DNA of 51,098 bases, taken from positions 1 through 51,098 of the forward strand of contig JAZSMT010000017.1 in assembly GCA_045536025.1 (NCBI GenBank). Direction: 5' to 3'. Positions 22,882 to 31,874 of this stretch are shown here, in pieces; within the stretch, counting starts at the first letter, position 1; every line of letters starts with the position of its first letter. The notes under the pieces are model-generated. The model did no database searches and was not told the origin of the DNA. It worked only from the letters and a program-made list of their open reading frames with translations. Both the position numbers and the translations under genes were made by a program. This DNA is from HGM11412 sp045536025 (GTDB lineage: Bacteria > Bacillota > Clostridia > Christensenellales > Borkfalkiaceae).

Positions 22882-23271
22882 ATGGGTAAATTTGTTATTA
22901 AAAAAACTGCAACAGGGTTTAATTTTTCGCTCTACGCTGTAAACAAGGAAAAAATTGCAGTATCTTCGCAAGTATATACTACTAAGGCAACTTGCAAAAA
23001 GGGTATGGAAAGTGTTGCTAAATTTGCCGTTAAGTGTATAGAAGAAGATAAAATTGAAGATAAAACCTTGAAAAAACCCGTTGAAAAAACTTGCCCAAAA
23101 TTTGAAATTTACTTTGATAAAGCAGGTTTATATAGGTATAGGCTTATCGCGTCGAACGGCGAAAGTATCGCTATGAGCGAAGAGGGTTATAAATCTAAAA
23201 GCGGAGTGCTTAACGGCATAAAAAGCGTATCTGTTAACGCTGTTGGCGCTGAAATTGAAGAAGAAATTTAA
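22882..23271 (+). CDS. DUF1508 (YegP-like) two-repeat protein
   Basis: 129 residues in two repeats of the DUF1508 fold: about 2-50 (FVIKKTATGFNFSLYAVNKE) and about 73-120 (FEIYFDKAGLYRYRLIASNG), each ending with a G-x2-S motif (KGMESV, NGIKSV). The usual form of the repeat is F.i..d..G.yrF.L.A.NG..i..S..Y.sk......GI.sV. The function is unknown; the related E. coli YegP is a small stand-alone protein. GGAAGG precedes the ATG. It is monocistronic between its own promoter and terminator, and is the first host gene to the right of the element. Confidence 0.88.
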   Translation: MGKFVIKKTATGFNFSLYAVNKEKIAVSSQVYTTKATCKKGMESVAKFAVKCIEEDKIEDKTLKKPVEKTCPKFEIYFDKAGLYRYRLIASNGESIAMSEEGYKSKSGVLNGIKSVSVNAVGAEIEEEI

Positions 23272-23297
23272 TTTCTTAAAAGGTATTAAAATAAAAG

Positions 23298-23324
23298 AAG
23301 GCGTTTCGTTCGAAACGCCTTTTA
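23298..23324. terminator. Bidirectional terminator
   Basis: AAGGCGTTTCG and CGAAACGCCTT form an 11-bp stem with a loop of two, between two convergent genes (DUF1508 and SulP), with TTT on the plus side. Confidence 0.8.
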
Positions 23325-23334
23325 CTATGTAAAT

Positions 23335-24606
23335 TTATTCTTGGGTTTTAGATTTTTTTGCTTTTATTTTTTCGTAACCTATAAAAGCGTAGTGTAAAAC
23401 CAAACCAACCACTATTGCAATTACTAGGTTAAACACCACCGTCAAAACGAAAGTGAGAACTAACACTATTATATCGTATACCTTTTTGGTTTTTATAATT
23501 TCAACGAAGTGTCGCCACTCGCTCATGTTATACGCAACTATAAAAAGTATAGACGCGATAACGGGCATAGGAATAAGCGACGCATAGGGCATTAAAACGA
23601 CTAAAACGATAAATAAAACTACGGCGTGTACCATACCAGATATAGGCGTTCTACCGCCGTTTTTAACGTTAGCGGCAGTTCTTGCGATTGCGCCCGTTGC
23701 TGGAATTCCACCAAACAATCCAGAGCAAATATTGCCAAGACCTTGAGCTATAAGCTCGGTGTTTGGGTTGTGCGTGTCATCAATCATACCGTCTGAAACA
23801 ACGCACGATAGTAGCGATTCGATACCTGCAAGAATTGCTATGGTAAACGCGTCAGGAAGAACGGATAAAATAAGTTCACCGCTAAACTCGGGGAAGGCAA
23901 ATTTTGGAAGAGATGACGAGATTTCAAACGCATCACCTATCGTTATTACGGGCATACCTGTAAGCGCAACGACTAGCGAGCCAAGGAGTACTACGATTAG
24001 CGAGGCGGGAATCTTTTTAAAAAATTTTGCCCAAACAATCATAATTACAACCGAGAGAGCGCCAACGATAAGCGCAAGCCAGTTTATAGTTGAAATATTA
24101 GATATAACGTTAGCGATTTTATCAACCGTTTCAATATTTTCTACACCCGTGGGAAAAGAAAGCCCCAAAAAGTCTTTAATTTGACCTACTACTATCGTTA
24201 TAGCAATACCTGCGGTAAAGCCAACCGTTATAGTTTTAGGTATGAACTTTATAAGGTTACCAAGCCTAAGTACGCCCATAAGTATTAAAATAACGCCTGC
24301 AAGCAAGGTGGCAACGATAAGCCCGTTAAGCCCCTTAGTTGCAACTATTCCTGCAACAATCGTGGCAAACGCTGCGGTAGGACCTGAGATATTAACTCTA
24401 CTACCGCCGAAAAGCGCTATCACGAAACCTGCAAATATAGCGGTGTAAAGCCCTTGCTCTGGGCTAACGCCCGACGCTATTGCAAGCGCAATTGAAAGCG
24501 GAAGGGCAATAATTGCAACGATTATACCCGAAACAACGTCTGACAAAAAAGATTTTTTAGTATAACCCTTAAAACAGGTAAAAATTTTAGGCTCAAAAGT
24601 TTTCAT
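23335..24606 (-). CDS. SulP family anion transporter lacking a STAS domain
   Basis: 423 residues, highly hydrophobic throughout, with 11-14 membrane helices. It opens with the SulP start (KSFLSDVVSGIIVAIIALPLSIALAIASGVSPEQGLYTAI) and contains GSRVNISGPTAAFATI, the conserved block of the first inverted repeat, and NTELIAQGLGNICSGLFGGIPATGAIARTAANV, that of the second. SulP proteins carry sulfate, bicarbonate or dicarboxylates; the substrate cannot be told here. Most members end with a cytoplasmic STAS domain of about 120 residues, which is absent: the protein ends with a basic tail (KIKAKKSKTQE) right after the last helix. GGAG is at good distance before the ATG. Confidence 0.9.
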   Translation of the reverse strand: MKTFEPKIFTCFKGYTKKSFLSDVVSGIIVAIIALPLSIALAIASGVSPEQGLYTAIFAGFVIALFGGSRVNISGPTAAFATIVAGIVATKGLNGLIVATLLAGVILILMGVLRLGNLIKFIPKTITVGFTAGIAITIVVGQIKDFLGLSFPTGVENIETVDKIANVISNISTINWLALIVGALSVVIMIVWAKFFKKIPASLIVVLLGSLVVALTGMPVITIGDAFEISSSLPKFAFPEFSGELILSVLPDAFTIAILAGIESLLSCVVSDGMIDDTHNPNTELIAQGLGNICSGLFGGIPATGAIARTAANVKNGGRTPISGMVHAVVLFIVLVVLMPYASLIPMPVIASILFIVAYNMSEWRHFVEIIKTKKVYDIIVLVLTFVLTVVFNLVIAIVVGLVLHYAFIGYEKIKAKKSKTQE

Positions 24607-24667
24607 TTGTAACTCCTATAAAATACCGCTTAATTATACATAGATATCAAAAATTTATCAAGTATTT

Positions 24668-25555
24668 TCAATAGTCTTCAGCTAAAACGTTTGAAATAAG
24701 TCTGTTTTCATATTCAAGCTTACACGCTGTTACGCCGTTATTTTTTATAAGCCAAACCTCTCCGTTGTTACAGGAGGGAATAACCTTTAAAGCCTTGCCT
24801 AAAAATTCTAAAAGGTCTGAAATTCTTTCGTTTAAGTTTGGGGTTAAGATACTTTTCACGCTACCGCCTATTATTAAATTTTCAAAAAAAGCAAGCGGTA
24901 ACAAATAGGGGTGAATTTCTAAAAAATCCCTTTCTTTTATATCTTTTCTAGAAATAAGTGTGGGTGTTGAAGATAACGTCCACTCCTCCTCGATAGACGT
25001 TTTAGTTACAGAAGAAAAACTCTTTTTAACGGTTAAGTTATCCGATACGAAAAACCCGTCGGCAACGTCGGAAAAAACTAGCTTACGACTTTCGCTATCG
25101 TATATAAAAAAAGCTGTTTTTTCTGCGGAAAAGGCCACCGTTATTAGGTTTGAAATTATATTTATTTCAAAGTTTTGGGGGATAAACGGCAGGGTTTTTA
25201 CGTCGGACACCGTGCCGTCTAAAAAAAACTTAACGCCACCGTCGCAAACGACGGTAACGGTTGCGTAAACTGAATAGCTTGACTGTTGTTTTTGACCTAA
25301 TACTTTAAAGGGGTGATTATTCTTTAAAGGGTACACCGGGTAGACGAGTAAATGGTTATTGATATTAAAAATTTTAATATCTTTCGAGGTTTTATCTCCG
25401 TACACTTGAGCGTGACGTTGGCTTTTAGGATACAGCTCGAAAAAGGGCGCAGTTTTATCAACTTCCACCTCAGAGAGGTTGCCGTTAACTACGCCTTGAT
25501 ATTCGCCGTTGACTTTTAAATGGGCGGGAATTTCAGAAAAAATAAACGCGTTCAT
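24668..25555 (-). CDS. Hypothetical protein, beta-rich
   Basis: 295 residues, not recognised. There is no signal peptide or membrane helix. It is rich in beta-type alternating sequence (KVNGEYQGVVNGNLSEVEVDK, about 15-35; VYATVTVVCDGGVKFFLDGTV), with a helical segment near the end (about 225-265: LNERISDLLEFLGKALKVIP). The start region MNAFIFSEIPAHLKVNGEYQG suggests a structural or carbohydrate-binding-like fold, which is a guess. No clear ribosome binding site precedes the ATG. It is divergent from the coiled-coil gene at 25637 and convergent with nothing, reading toward SulP with about 60 bases between. Confidence 0.6.
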   Translation of the reverse strand: MNAFIFSEIPAHLKVNGEYQGVVNGNLSEVEVDKTAPFFELYPKSQRHAQVYGDKTSKDIKIFNINNHLLVYPVYPLKNNHPFKVLGQKQQSSYSVYATVTVVCDGGVKFFLDGTVSDVKTLPFIPQNFEINIISNLITVAFSAEKTAFFIYDSESRKLVFSDVADGFFVSDNLTVKKSFSSVTKTSIEEEWTLSSTPTLISRKDIKERDFLEIHPYLLPLAFFENLIIGGSVKSILTPNLNERISDLLEFLGKALKVIPSCNNGEVWLIKNNGVTACKLEYENRLISNVLAEDY

Positions 25556-25636
25556 ACAAATAATGTATTTACAAAATTTAAGCGGTATGTATTATAATCG
25601 CAAAATCGGGTAAAAATCATTAAAAAGGAGGTCGCT

Positions 25637-26296
25637 ATGAAAAAAATTAACTATTCAAAAACCAAAGAGCTTATTAGTATCGCTAAAGAGGCAAAGCAAA
25701 AAGGGCAAAGCTTAAACAAAGTATTTTTAGAGTTTGCAAGCAAGTACGGATATGCTGAGGGAAGCGTTAGAAATCATTACTATAAAGTGGTAAAAAACAC
25801 CGAAAAAGGTGGTGATTTATATAAAAAATTAGGGCTATCCGATAGGCTTATTCCCACCTTTATAAAAGAGTTTACGCTAGCGGAAGAAAAAGAGCTTTTA
25901 TACCTTATAACAAAGGGGGTTGCGCTTGGAAAAAGCGTTAGAAAAACAATATCGGAAATATCGCTCGGCTGTGAAAAACTTGCGCTTAGATACCAAAATA
26001 AATTTAGAAACCTTATAAAATCCGATTCTCCGCTAATCGGCTACGCGGTAGATAAGGTAGAGAGCGAACTTGGCGTTAGAGTTTGTTTTAGAAAAAGGGC
26101 AAAAAGTGCCGAGTATAAAAGGCTTGAAAGCCAAATAAACAAAATGCTTGACGGCATTATTAGAGAGGTGAGCGACGAAAATAGACGGCTAAAACAACGC
26201 GCCGTTAAACTCGAAAAAGAAAACCTACTACTTAAAAACGTGGTAAAAAAAACTATGCACGATAAAGAATTTTTGAAATTCGGTAGCACAGATTGA
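25637..26296 (+). CDS. Putative DNA-binding protein with helix-turn-helix and coiled coil
   Basis: 219 residues. The N-terminus (about 1-55: ISIAKEAKQKGQSLNKVFLEFASKYGYAEGSVRNHYYKVV) looks like a Myb/RsfA-like helix-turn-helix found in Clostridia, with GSVRNHYY as recognition helix. The middle (about 70-130) is helical. The C-terminus (about 160-215) is a charged coiled coil (LESQINKMLDGIIREVSDENRRLKQRAVKLEKENLLL) suited to dimerisation. AAAGGAGG precedes the ATG. The role as a regulator is inferred from these features; targets are unknown. Divergent from the beta-rich hypothetical protein. Confidence 0.65.
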   Translation: MKKINYSKTKELISIAKEAKQKGQSLNKVFLEFASKYGYAEGSVRNHYYKVVKNTEKGGDLYKKLGLSDRLIPTFIKEFTLAEEKELLYLITKGVALGKSVRKTISEISLGCEKLALRYQNKFRNLIKSDSPLIGYAVDKVESELGVRVCFRKRAKSAEYKRLESQINKMLDGIIREVSDENRRLKQRAVKLEKENLLLKNVVKKTMHDKEFLKFGSTD

Positions 26297-26352
26297 AATT
26301 TTACAACTTTTATGAGTGATTTTGTTATAACTTATGACAACTAAGTAGTGTA

Positions 26353-26377
26353 TAATAATATAGTTATACTATTATTA
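26353..26377 (+). promoter_or_regulatory. Palindrome between TATAAT and the ABC-FtsX start
   Basis: TATAAT at 26351-26356 (-35 box poor) is followed by ATAGT-TAT-ACTAT flanked by TAATA and TATTA, an imperfect 25-bp dyad ending just before the AGGAG site. It could be an operator over the transcription start. Confidence 0.45.
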
Positions 26378-26390
26378 GGAGATTAAGTTA

Positions 26391-29300
26391 GTGCTTCAGC
26401 TAATCGACGTAAAAAAAACTTATAAAACTAAAGCTGGAGATGTTGCCGCGCTTGACGGGGTTAGTTTGCTCTTTCCCGAAACGGGCATGGTGTTCGTTAC
26501 GGGTAAATCGGGTAGCGGTAAAACTACTTTACTTAACGTAATAGGCGGTCTTGACGGTATCGACGGGGGCGAAATCCTCGTTTACGGCAAGAAGTTCTCG
26601 GAATTTTCAGCAAGCGAGTACGATAGTTATAGAAACACCTTAATTGGTTTTATATTTCAAGAATACAACCTACTTCCCGACTTCAATATCGAAAAAAACG
26701 TTGGGATAGCTAACGAACTTCAAGGCAAAAAGACGGAAAAATCCAACCTTCAAAACGTTTTATCAAGCGTTGGAATTGAAAGTTTTGAGGCGCGTAAGCC
26801 AGGTCAGCTTTCGGGTGGGCAAAAACAGCGTGTAGCTATAGCGAGGGCGCTTATTAAAAACCCCAAAATTATAATGGCGGACGAGCCGACCGGCGCACTT
26901 GACAGCGTGACTGGTATTCAAGTGCTTGAAGAGCTTAAAAGGCTTTCAAAAGAAAAGCTCGTAATAGTTATATCTCACGATTTAGAGCTTGCTAAAAAAT
27001 ACGCCGATAGAGTTATAAGGTTAGTTGACGGCAAGATAGTTGAAGACGTTACTATTGAAGATAAAGAACTTAGCGCAAACGTAGTAGAAAGTAGCGATGC
27101 CGTTACCGTTAAGTTGGGTAGCGATTTGTCAAGCGCGGAGAAAGACGTGCTTGCAACCGCTATCAAAAATAAAAAATCGGTAGTGGTTACCGACAAGCCT
27201 ACCGTTAAAATAAGAAAGGCAACGGACGAAAAAGAAATTAAAACGAGCGATGAAAAAGTTAAGCTTATAAAGAGCAAAATGAAGCTTAAAAGCTCGGCAA
27301 CGTTAGGAGTGAAGTCGTTAAAAGTAAAACCGTTAAGGCTTATCTTTACCATACTTTTATCAGCTATTGCATTTGCCGTGTTCGGTGTGTTTGATACCGT
27401 TGCTTCGTATTCAAGAAGTAAAGTGGTGGCAGACTTTTTGAAAAACGGCGATTTTAAGACCATAAGCGTCGGCGCGCAGGAAAAGACTGCGGACGGCGAG
27501 AGTTATGATATAAATATCAACTCTGATGTAGTTTCCACTATAGCAGATAAAACAGGTTATAAATTTAAACCCATATACGGCGTTCACCCCTTTGTTTCAA
27601 GCGTTATAATTAATCCCTCGAATACGAGTGTTTACGATATCAAATCCGACACGGGTGCAACTATTAACAGCAGGAGCAAAGGTAAAGGTTATTACCTTGC
27701 TAAAATAAGTGGTGTAGTTGAGTTTTCCGCTACCGAAAGGAACGAATATCAAGATATTCCTGAATACGGTTACCGACTTATTTGGGGTAAATATCCTGAA
27801 CTTGAATACGATAAAGATAACAATCTAATTACTGATAGTATTTATAAAGTTGCAATATCGAAATATCTTGCCGACAGTATTATTCATCACGCAAAGGATA
27901 ACAAGGGCAATCCCTCGTCAAATTTATTTGGATCGCCAATTTTAACTTATTCCGATTTTGAAGGAAAGCATATAATGCCGGTTAAAACGACGATGACTCA
28001 AGGCGTTCCCGCGCTTGAGATAGTGGGAGTTTACGATACGGGTGCGATACCTTCTAAATACCAATCGTTAAAAGAATCTTACGTTTTATCCAATAACGAT
28101 CCGCAACAACCGCTTATCGACGAATTTAACGCATATCTTGCATCGGGTGCAGAGCAGTTGTTGTTCGTAGCAGAAGGCGCGATAAATGCGTCCATTGAAT
28201 TTTTGAAAAGACCAACCGCATATTTCTTGCCTACTGCAGAATATAAAATCAAAAACGATAGATTAGGAACTTTAACCATAGATAAAGGGTTAAACAACGT
28301 TTTCTATACCACCGAAAGTGCAAATAAGCAAAGTCAGGTATTTTTATTCGATCCCGAGAGGGAGACGGCTGAAAATTACACTTTAGCTGAAAATGAAGTC
28401 TTAATTTTCTATAAGGATCTCGACTATATTTTTGAGCGTGAGAAGTCCAATACTAATTACGTTGACGGGTATCCTCAAAACGGCAACTATGCGCTCAACT
28501 CTTTGCTTAACGAAATCAACGCAACTAGCGGAAATGACGTTGAAAAACTTAAACCTCTACTAAAGGAGGCGTTGTCGCTTGCCAATAAATTAAGGTTTTA
28601 TGGCGAGCCTGAAATCAATTTAGAAACAGCAACTCCCGAGCAAAAGGAAGAATATAAAAACACTCGCTATACTCGTAGTATAACCCTTACGAAAACGCTT
28701 ATTTCAACAAGTGAATCTACCGTTAAGAATTTAAAAGTAGTGGGTGTGTATTTTGGCGTAACTAATCCCTATACTATCAATGAATTAGCGCCTATGTTAA
28801 CAAGTAAAGATACGCTTACGGGTTTAGGCGTTTCACTTAATCAAGGGCATTATTCAAGGTTGTTATCCACTATCAATACTACCTCGCAAACGAGCAACGA
28901 GCTTAGCGATTACATTACCGCGCGCGAGGGTTTAACCCTTTATTTGTATGGAAACGACGTTTTGTCATCTCTTGAATACAGCGAAACGCAAATACTTCAA
29001 TTTACTAACCTTTTCTTATACGCGTCGTTAGTTCTTGCCATATTTTCAATGTTTATGTTATTTAATTACATTTCAACTAGCATTGCCTCTAAACGCCAGT
29101 CAATCGGCATACTTAGGGCGCTTGGCTCTAACAGCTCGGACGTGTTTAAGATGTTTTTAACCGAAAGCTTGATAATTTCTACCATAAGTTCGATACTTGC
29201 AAGTGCGCTTTCGTTCTTTGCTTGCGAACTCGTAAATCATTATATTAAAGATATAATGAGTTTGATGGTTAACTTTGCAATTTACGGATTACGTCAGGTA

Positions 29301-29405
29301 ATAATCATATTCGTAATAGGTGTTTTCACGGGTATTTTATCTTCAATCGTACCCATTATTAAGATAGCGAGAGAAAAACCGGTCGACCTTATTAGAAGAC
29401 CGTAA
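26391..29405 (+). CDS. One-chain ABC transporter: ATPase fused to FtsX-type permease
   Basis: 1004 residues from a GTG start with AGGAG at good distance. The ATPase (about 1-225) has Walker A GKSGSGKTT (38-46), signature LSGGQKQR (140-147), ADEPTGALD (163-171) and the switch His196, of the LolD/MacB type. A linker (about 225-305) leads to a first membrane helix (about 313-335), a large extracytoplasmic domain (about 340-865), and three C-terminal helices (about 870-895, 925-950, 965-990) of the FtsX fold, ending KIAREKPVDLIRRP. Such mechanotransmission exporters act on peptides, antibiotics or lipoproteins at the outer face of the membrane; the substrate is unknown. The cysteine desulfurase gene starts seven bases after the stop. 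Confidence 0.92.
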   Translation: MLQLIDVKKTYKTKAGDVAALDGVSLLFPETGMVFVTGKSGSGKTTLLNVIGGLDGIDGGEILVYGKKFSEFSASEYDSYRNTLIGFIFQEYNLLPDFNIEKNVGIANELQGKKTEKSNLQNVLSSVGIESFEARKPGQLSGGQKQRVAIARALIKNPKIIMADEPTGALDSVTGIQVLEELKRLSKEKLVIVISHDLELAKKYADRVIRLVDGKIVEDVTIEDKELSANVVESSDAVTVKLGSDLSSAEKDVLATAIKNKKSVVVTDKPTVKIRKATDEKEIKTSDEKVKLIKSKMKLKSSATLGVKSLKVKPLRLIFTILLSAIAFAVFGVFDTVASYSRSKVVADFLKNGDFKTISVGAQEKTADGESYDININSDVVSTIADKTGYKFKPIYGVHPFVSSVIINPSNTSVYDIKSDTGATINSRSKGKGYYLAKISGVVEFSATERNEYQDIPEYGYRLIWGKYPELEYDKDNNLITDSIYKVAISKYLADSIIHHAKDNKGNPSSNLFGSPILTYSDFEGKHIMPVKTTMTQGVPALEIVGVYDTGAIPSKYQSLKESYVLSNNDPQQPLIDEFNAYLASGAEQLLFVAEGAINASIEFLKRPTAYFLPTAEYKIKNDRLGTLTIDKGLNNVFYTTESANKQSQVFLFDPERETAENYTLAENEVLIFYKDLDYIFEREKSNTNYVDGYPQNGNYALNSLLNEINATSGNDVEKLKPLLKEALSLANKLRFYGEPEINLETATPEQKEEYKNTRYTRSITLTKTLISTSESTVKNLKVVGVYFGVTNPYTINELAPMLTSKDTLTGLGVSLNQGHYSRLLSTINTTSQTSNELSDYITAREGLTLYLYGNDVLSSLEYSETQILQFTNLFLYASLVLAIFSMFMLFNYISTSIASKRQSIGILRALGSNSSDVFKMFLTESLIISTISSILASALSFFACELVNHYIKDIMSLMVNFAIYGLRQVIIIFVIGVFTGILSSIVPIIKIAREKPVDLIRRP

Positions 29406-29412
29406 TTTAAAA

Positions 29413-30552
29413 ATGAAAGATATAATTTATTTGGACAACGCGTCGACCACACCGCTTGACGGTAGGGTACTCGAGGCTATGACGCCGTATTTAACAACCG
29501 TTTACGGCAACGCTAATTCCGTTCACAGCGTAGGAAGAAGTGCCGTTAAGGGGCTTGACGAAGCTCGTCAAGCGGTGGCTGAAATTTTAGGTGCTGACTT
29601 TAACGAGGTGTATTTTACTTCGGGAGGAACGGAGAGTAACAACCTTGCTCTTCGCGGTGCTTTTTTTGAGCGCGGAAATAAAAATAAGCTCATAATTTCG
29701 TCAATCGAGCATCCTTCCGTTATAGAAACGGCAAAAGCCTTGAAAAATTTAGGTGCTGACGTTAGAGGGGTAAGACCTAATTCAAGCGGAATATTATCGG
29801 TTAGCGATTATTTAAAAGAGGGTATAAATGATGCGTTTTTAGTTTGTATGATGACTGCAAACAACGAAATTGGCACTATTCAGCCTGTAAAAGAACTTGC
29901 TAACGCCTGCAAGGGTAGCGGTGCGCTCGTTTTTACCGACGCCGTTCAGGCAATGGGCGCAACCGATATAAACGTTAAAGATTTGGGCGTTGATATGTTG
30001 TCTTTTTCGGCACATAAGTTCGGTGGACCTAAGGGCGTTGGTGTATTATATATTAAAAATGGTAGCCGTATCGCTCCGCAAATAACGGGCGGGCATCAAG
30101 AGAGGGCTAGGCGTGGCGGAACGAGCAACGTTGCAGGCGCAGTCGGTCTTGCTACCGCACTAAAATTATCGCGTGAAAATCTTGCTGAAAAAGACGTAAA
30201 ACTTAAAAAGTTAAGAGATTATTTTGTAAACGGCGTAATTAAAGAAACGGGCGTGGCGATTTTAAACGGCGATAGTAATTTTAAACTTAGCGGTAATGCA
30301 AACGTGACCTTTAAAGGTGTTGACGGAGAGGCATTACTTTACGCTCTTGATTTAAACGGCGTGTGCGCCTCGCTTGGCTCGGCTTGTTCGTCGGGTACGG
30401 TAGAGCCGTCTTACGTGCTTAAAGAAATAGGGCTTAGCGACGGGGATGCAAAGTCAACCGTTCGCTTTAGTTTATCTTATAGTAACACCTACGAGGAAAT
30501 CGATAAGGCGATAAAGATAATTAAAGAGTGCGTGTCTAAGCAAGTAAAATAA
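29413..30552 (+). CDS. Cysteine desulfurase (NifS/IscS family)
   Basis: 379 residues, fold type I PLP enzyme that takes sulfur from cysteine for iron-sulfur clusters or tRNA thiolation. H100 (SSIEHPSV) stacks on the cofactor, D176 and Q179 (TDAVQA) contact it, K202 (SAHKFGG) is the Schiff-base Lys, and C325 (GSACSSG) is the active-site Cys on a long loop, as in class I NifS/IscS. Start YLDNASTTPL is typical. A scaffold gene (iscU) and thiI do not follow, so the acceptor is unclear. No strong ribosome binding site; it is seven bases behind the ABC gene and may be coupled. Confidence 0.93.
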   Translation: MKDIIYLDNASTTPLDGRVLEAMTPYLTTVYGNANSVHSVGRSAVKGLDEARQAVAEILGADFNEVYFTSGGTESNNLALRGAFFERGNKNKLIISSIEHPSVIETAKALKNLGADVRGVRPNSSGILSVSDYLKEGINDAFLVCMMTANNEIGTIQPVKELANACKGSGALVFTDAVQAMGATDINVKDLGVDMLSFSAHKFGGPKGVGVLYIKNGSRIAPQITGGHQERARRGGTSNVAGAVGLATALKLSRENLAEKDVKLKKLRDYFVNGVIKETGVAILNGDSNFKLSGNANVTFKGVDGEALLYALDLNGVCASLGSACSSGTVEPSYVLKEIGLSDGDAKSTVRFSLSYSNTYEEIDKAIKIIKECVSKQVK

Positions 30553-30582
30553 AAAAAGCAAGCAAAATTGCCCGCTTTTTTT
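30551..30582. terminator. Terminator between convergent genes
   Basis: AAAAAAAGC ... GCTTTTTTT enclosing GCAA-AA-TTGC, immediately after the desulfurase stop; it also serves the small leftward gene that ends at 30590. Confidence 0.8.
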
Positions 30583-30589
30583 ACGAAGA

Positions 30590-30769
30590 TTATTCTTCTT
30601 CAGTTTCTTCGCAATCACAGCACTTGCACTTACTTAGTTCTTCTGCTTTTTTGCGAAGTTGTTCTTGACTTTCTTTAACCATACGTCTTGCCTTGTGCGA
30701 GTTGGCAACGATTAACGCGCCACCAAGCATACCTAAGGAAAGACCTATCAAAAACATTTTTCCGTCCAT
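30590..30769 (-). CDS. 59-residue single-helix membrane protein with Cys cluster
   Basis: Starts with a hydrophobic, glycine-rich helix (MFLIGLSLGMLGGALIVAN, residues 5-23), followed by a basic stretch (HKARRM), an amphipathic helix (VKESQEQLRKKAEELSK) and a C-terminal CKCCDCEETEEE, with four Cys in six residues that could bind metal. The layout is like short YtxH-type proteins, which is only a resemblance. GGAGAG stands at good distance before the ATG, and a perfect TTGACC-GAAA-GGTCAA hairpin (30794-30779) ends one base before that site, which may control access to it. Confidence 0.7.
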   Translation of the reverse strand: MDGKMFLIGLSLGMLGGALIVANSHKARRMVKESQEQLRKKAEELSKCKCCDCEETEEE

Positions 30770-30846
30770 ATACTCTCCTTGACCTTTCGGTCAAAGTAAG
30801 TATGTGGGGAATATAAAAAATTATACGAATTTTGTCGAAAAAAGTT

Positions 30847-31272
30847 ATGAAATGTATTTGTTTTGATATAGGCGATAAAAGAATAGGCGTTGCCGTTTCA
30901 GACCCGTTTGGGCAAATGGCGCTTCCGCTAGAAACTTATTATCGTAAAAATTTTAATAAAGATCTTGAATATCTTGCAAAGCTTGCTGAAAGTAGATACG
31001 CCGAAGTTATCGTTTGCGGGTTACCGCTTAACTTTGACGGCAGTAGGTCTGAGCAAACCGATAAAACTGAAAGTTTTATTGAAGAGCTTAAAAAGAAAAC
31101 TAAAATTCCAATCGTTACTGAGGACGAGAGGTTTACCACCCTTGAGGCGAGGCGAGTTTTGCTAGAAGCGGACGTTAGACGGCAAGATAGAAAAGCGGTA
31201 ATTGATAAAATTGCAGCTTCATACATACTTGAAACGTACTTAAACAGAATTAACAATCAAAAGGAGAAATAA
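30847..31272 (+). CDS. ruvX: Holliday junction resolvase-like RuvX (YqgF)
   Basis: 141 residues from the ATG at 30847; a TTG five codons earlier is open but gives no better start, and neither has a strong ribosome binding site. The RNase H-like fold shows the first catalytic Asp in CFDIGDKRIGVAVSDP (about 4-19), then VCGLPLNFDGSRSEQT (about 57-72) and the C-terminal block EDERFTTLEARR ... DKIAASYILETYL (about 95-135). The enzyme trims pre-16S rRNA 5' ends and may resolve junctions. It overlaps nothing and is one base from the DUF1292 gene, an order common in Firmicutes. Confidence 0.93.
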   Translation: MKCICFDIGDKRIGVAVSDPFGQMALPLETYYRKNFNKDLEYLAKLAESRYAEVIVCGLPLNFDGSRSEQTDKTESFIEELKKKTKIPIVTEDERFTTLEARRVLLEADVRRQDRKAVIDKIAASYILETYLNRINNQKEK

Positions 31273-31273
31273 T

Positions 31274-31588
31274 ATGGATAAAGAAAAAGAATTATTAGAA
31301 GAATTAGACGAGCCTATCGAACTTTTTGACGAAGAAGGTAATAAGTCTGAATTTTATCATATCGGCACTATGGAATTCGAGGGTAAAAACTACGCCTTTT
31401 TTCAGCCTGCTGAAACGGTAGAGGGCGCAGACCCTGACGACGTCGTTATCTTTGAAATCGACGAGAAAAACCAAGTTCTTCTTCCCATTGAGGATGAAGA
31501 CTATTTAGAAAAAATCTTCGATAAATTCCAAATCGAATACAACGAACAGTTTGCTGATGAGGAAGAAGACGTTGATTTTATCAACTAA
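31274..31588 (+). CDS. DUF1292 (YrzB-like) acidic protein
   Basis: 104 residues, very acidic (ends with EEEDVDFIN). The DUF1292 core (about 10-85: ELFDEEGNKSEFYHIGTMEFEGKNYAFFQPAE ... DDVVIFEIDE) is the usual D.dG.e..f.vl.t.e..gk.Y....p. The function is unknown; it typically sits next to ruvX, as here. AAGGAG lies within the last codons of ruvX, so the two are coupled. A structured repeat starts four bases after its stop. Confidence 0.9.
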   Translation: MDKEKELLEELDEPIELFDEEGNKSEFYHIGTMEFEGKNYAFFQPAETVEGADPDDVVIFEIDEKNQVLLPIEDEDYLEKIFDKFQIEYNEQFADEEEDVDFIN

Positions 31589-31591
31589 TTT

Positions 31592-31714
31592 TTAAGTCGT
31601 TATTTACGGCGTTATACTTTGTTACTGCGATTTTTTATCACCTCGATGACCAAAAGGTCAATCTCTGCGCTAAAAAATTTTGTGCCTCGTCTAATATCCA
31701 AACTAACGCCTTAA
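31592..31714. repeat. Structured stop-codon-adjacent repeat, copy A
   Basis: Begins TTAAGTCG four bases after the stop. Its first 62 bases are identical to copy B (34294-34355) and the match continues with three changes to about base 87. Nested stems: GGCGTTA (31608-31614) with TAACGCC (31704-31710), ATTTTTTA (31630-31637) with TAAAAAAT (31671-31678), and TGACC-AAAA-GGTCA at the tip. TTAA stands at both ends. A second right-arm copy, CTAACGCCTTAA, ends at 31768 after GGCGGTTAG, forming an extra hairpin. The rest of this 382-base gap holds a micro-hairpin array and a terminator; no gene. Confidence 0.85.
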
Positions 31715-31874
31715 AGTATCGCTTTGCATAAGCTTGGCGGTTAGCCCAACTTGTAACTAACGCCTTAAAAGGGAGCGTTATATAAGCGACCAATAATTAA
31801 AGCATAGGCTCACCCTATGTTTTTTTATATTCATATATAAAAAATAATCCACAACTTTTTAACGGAGTTAAAAA

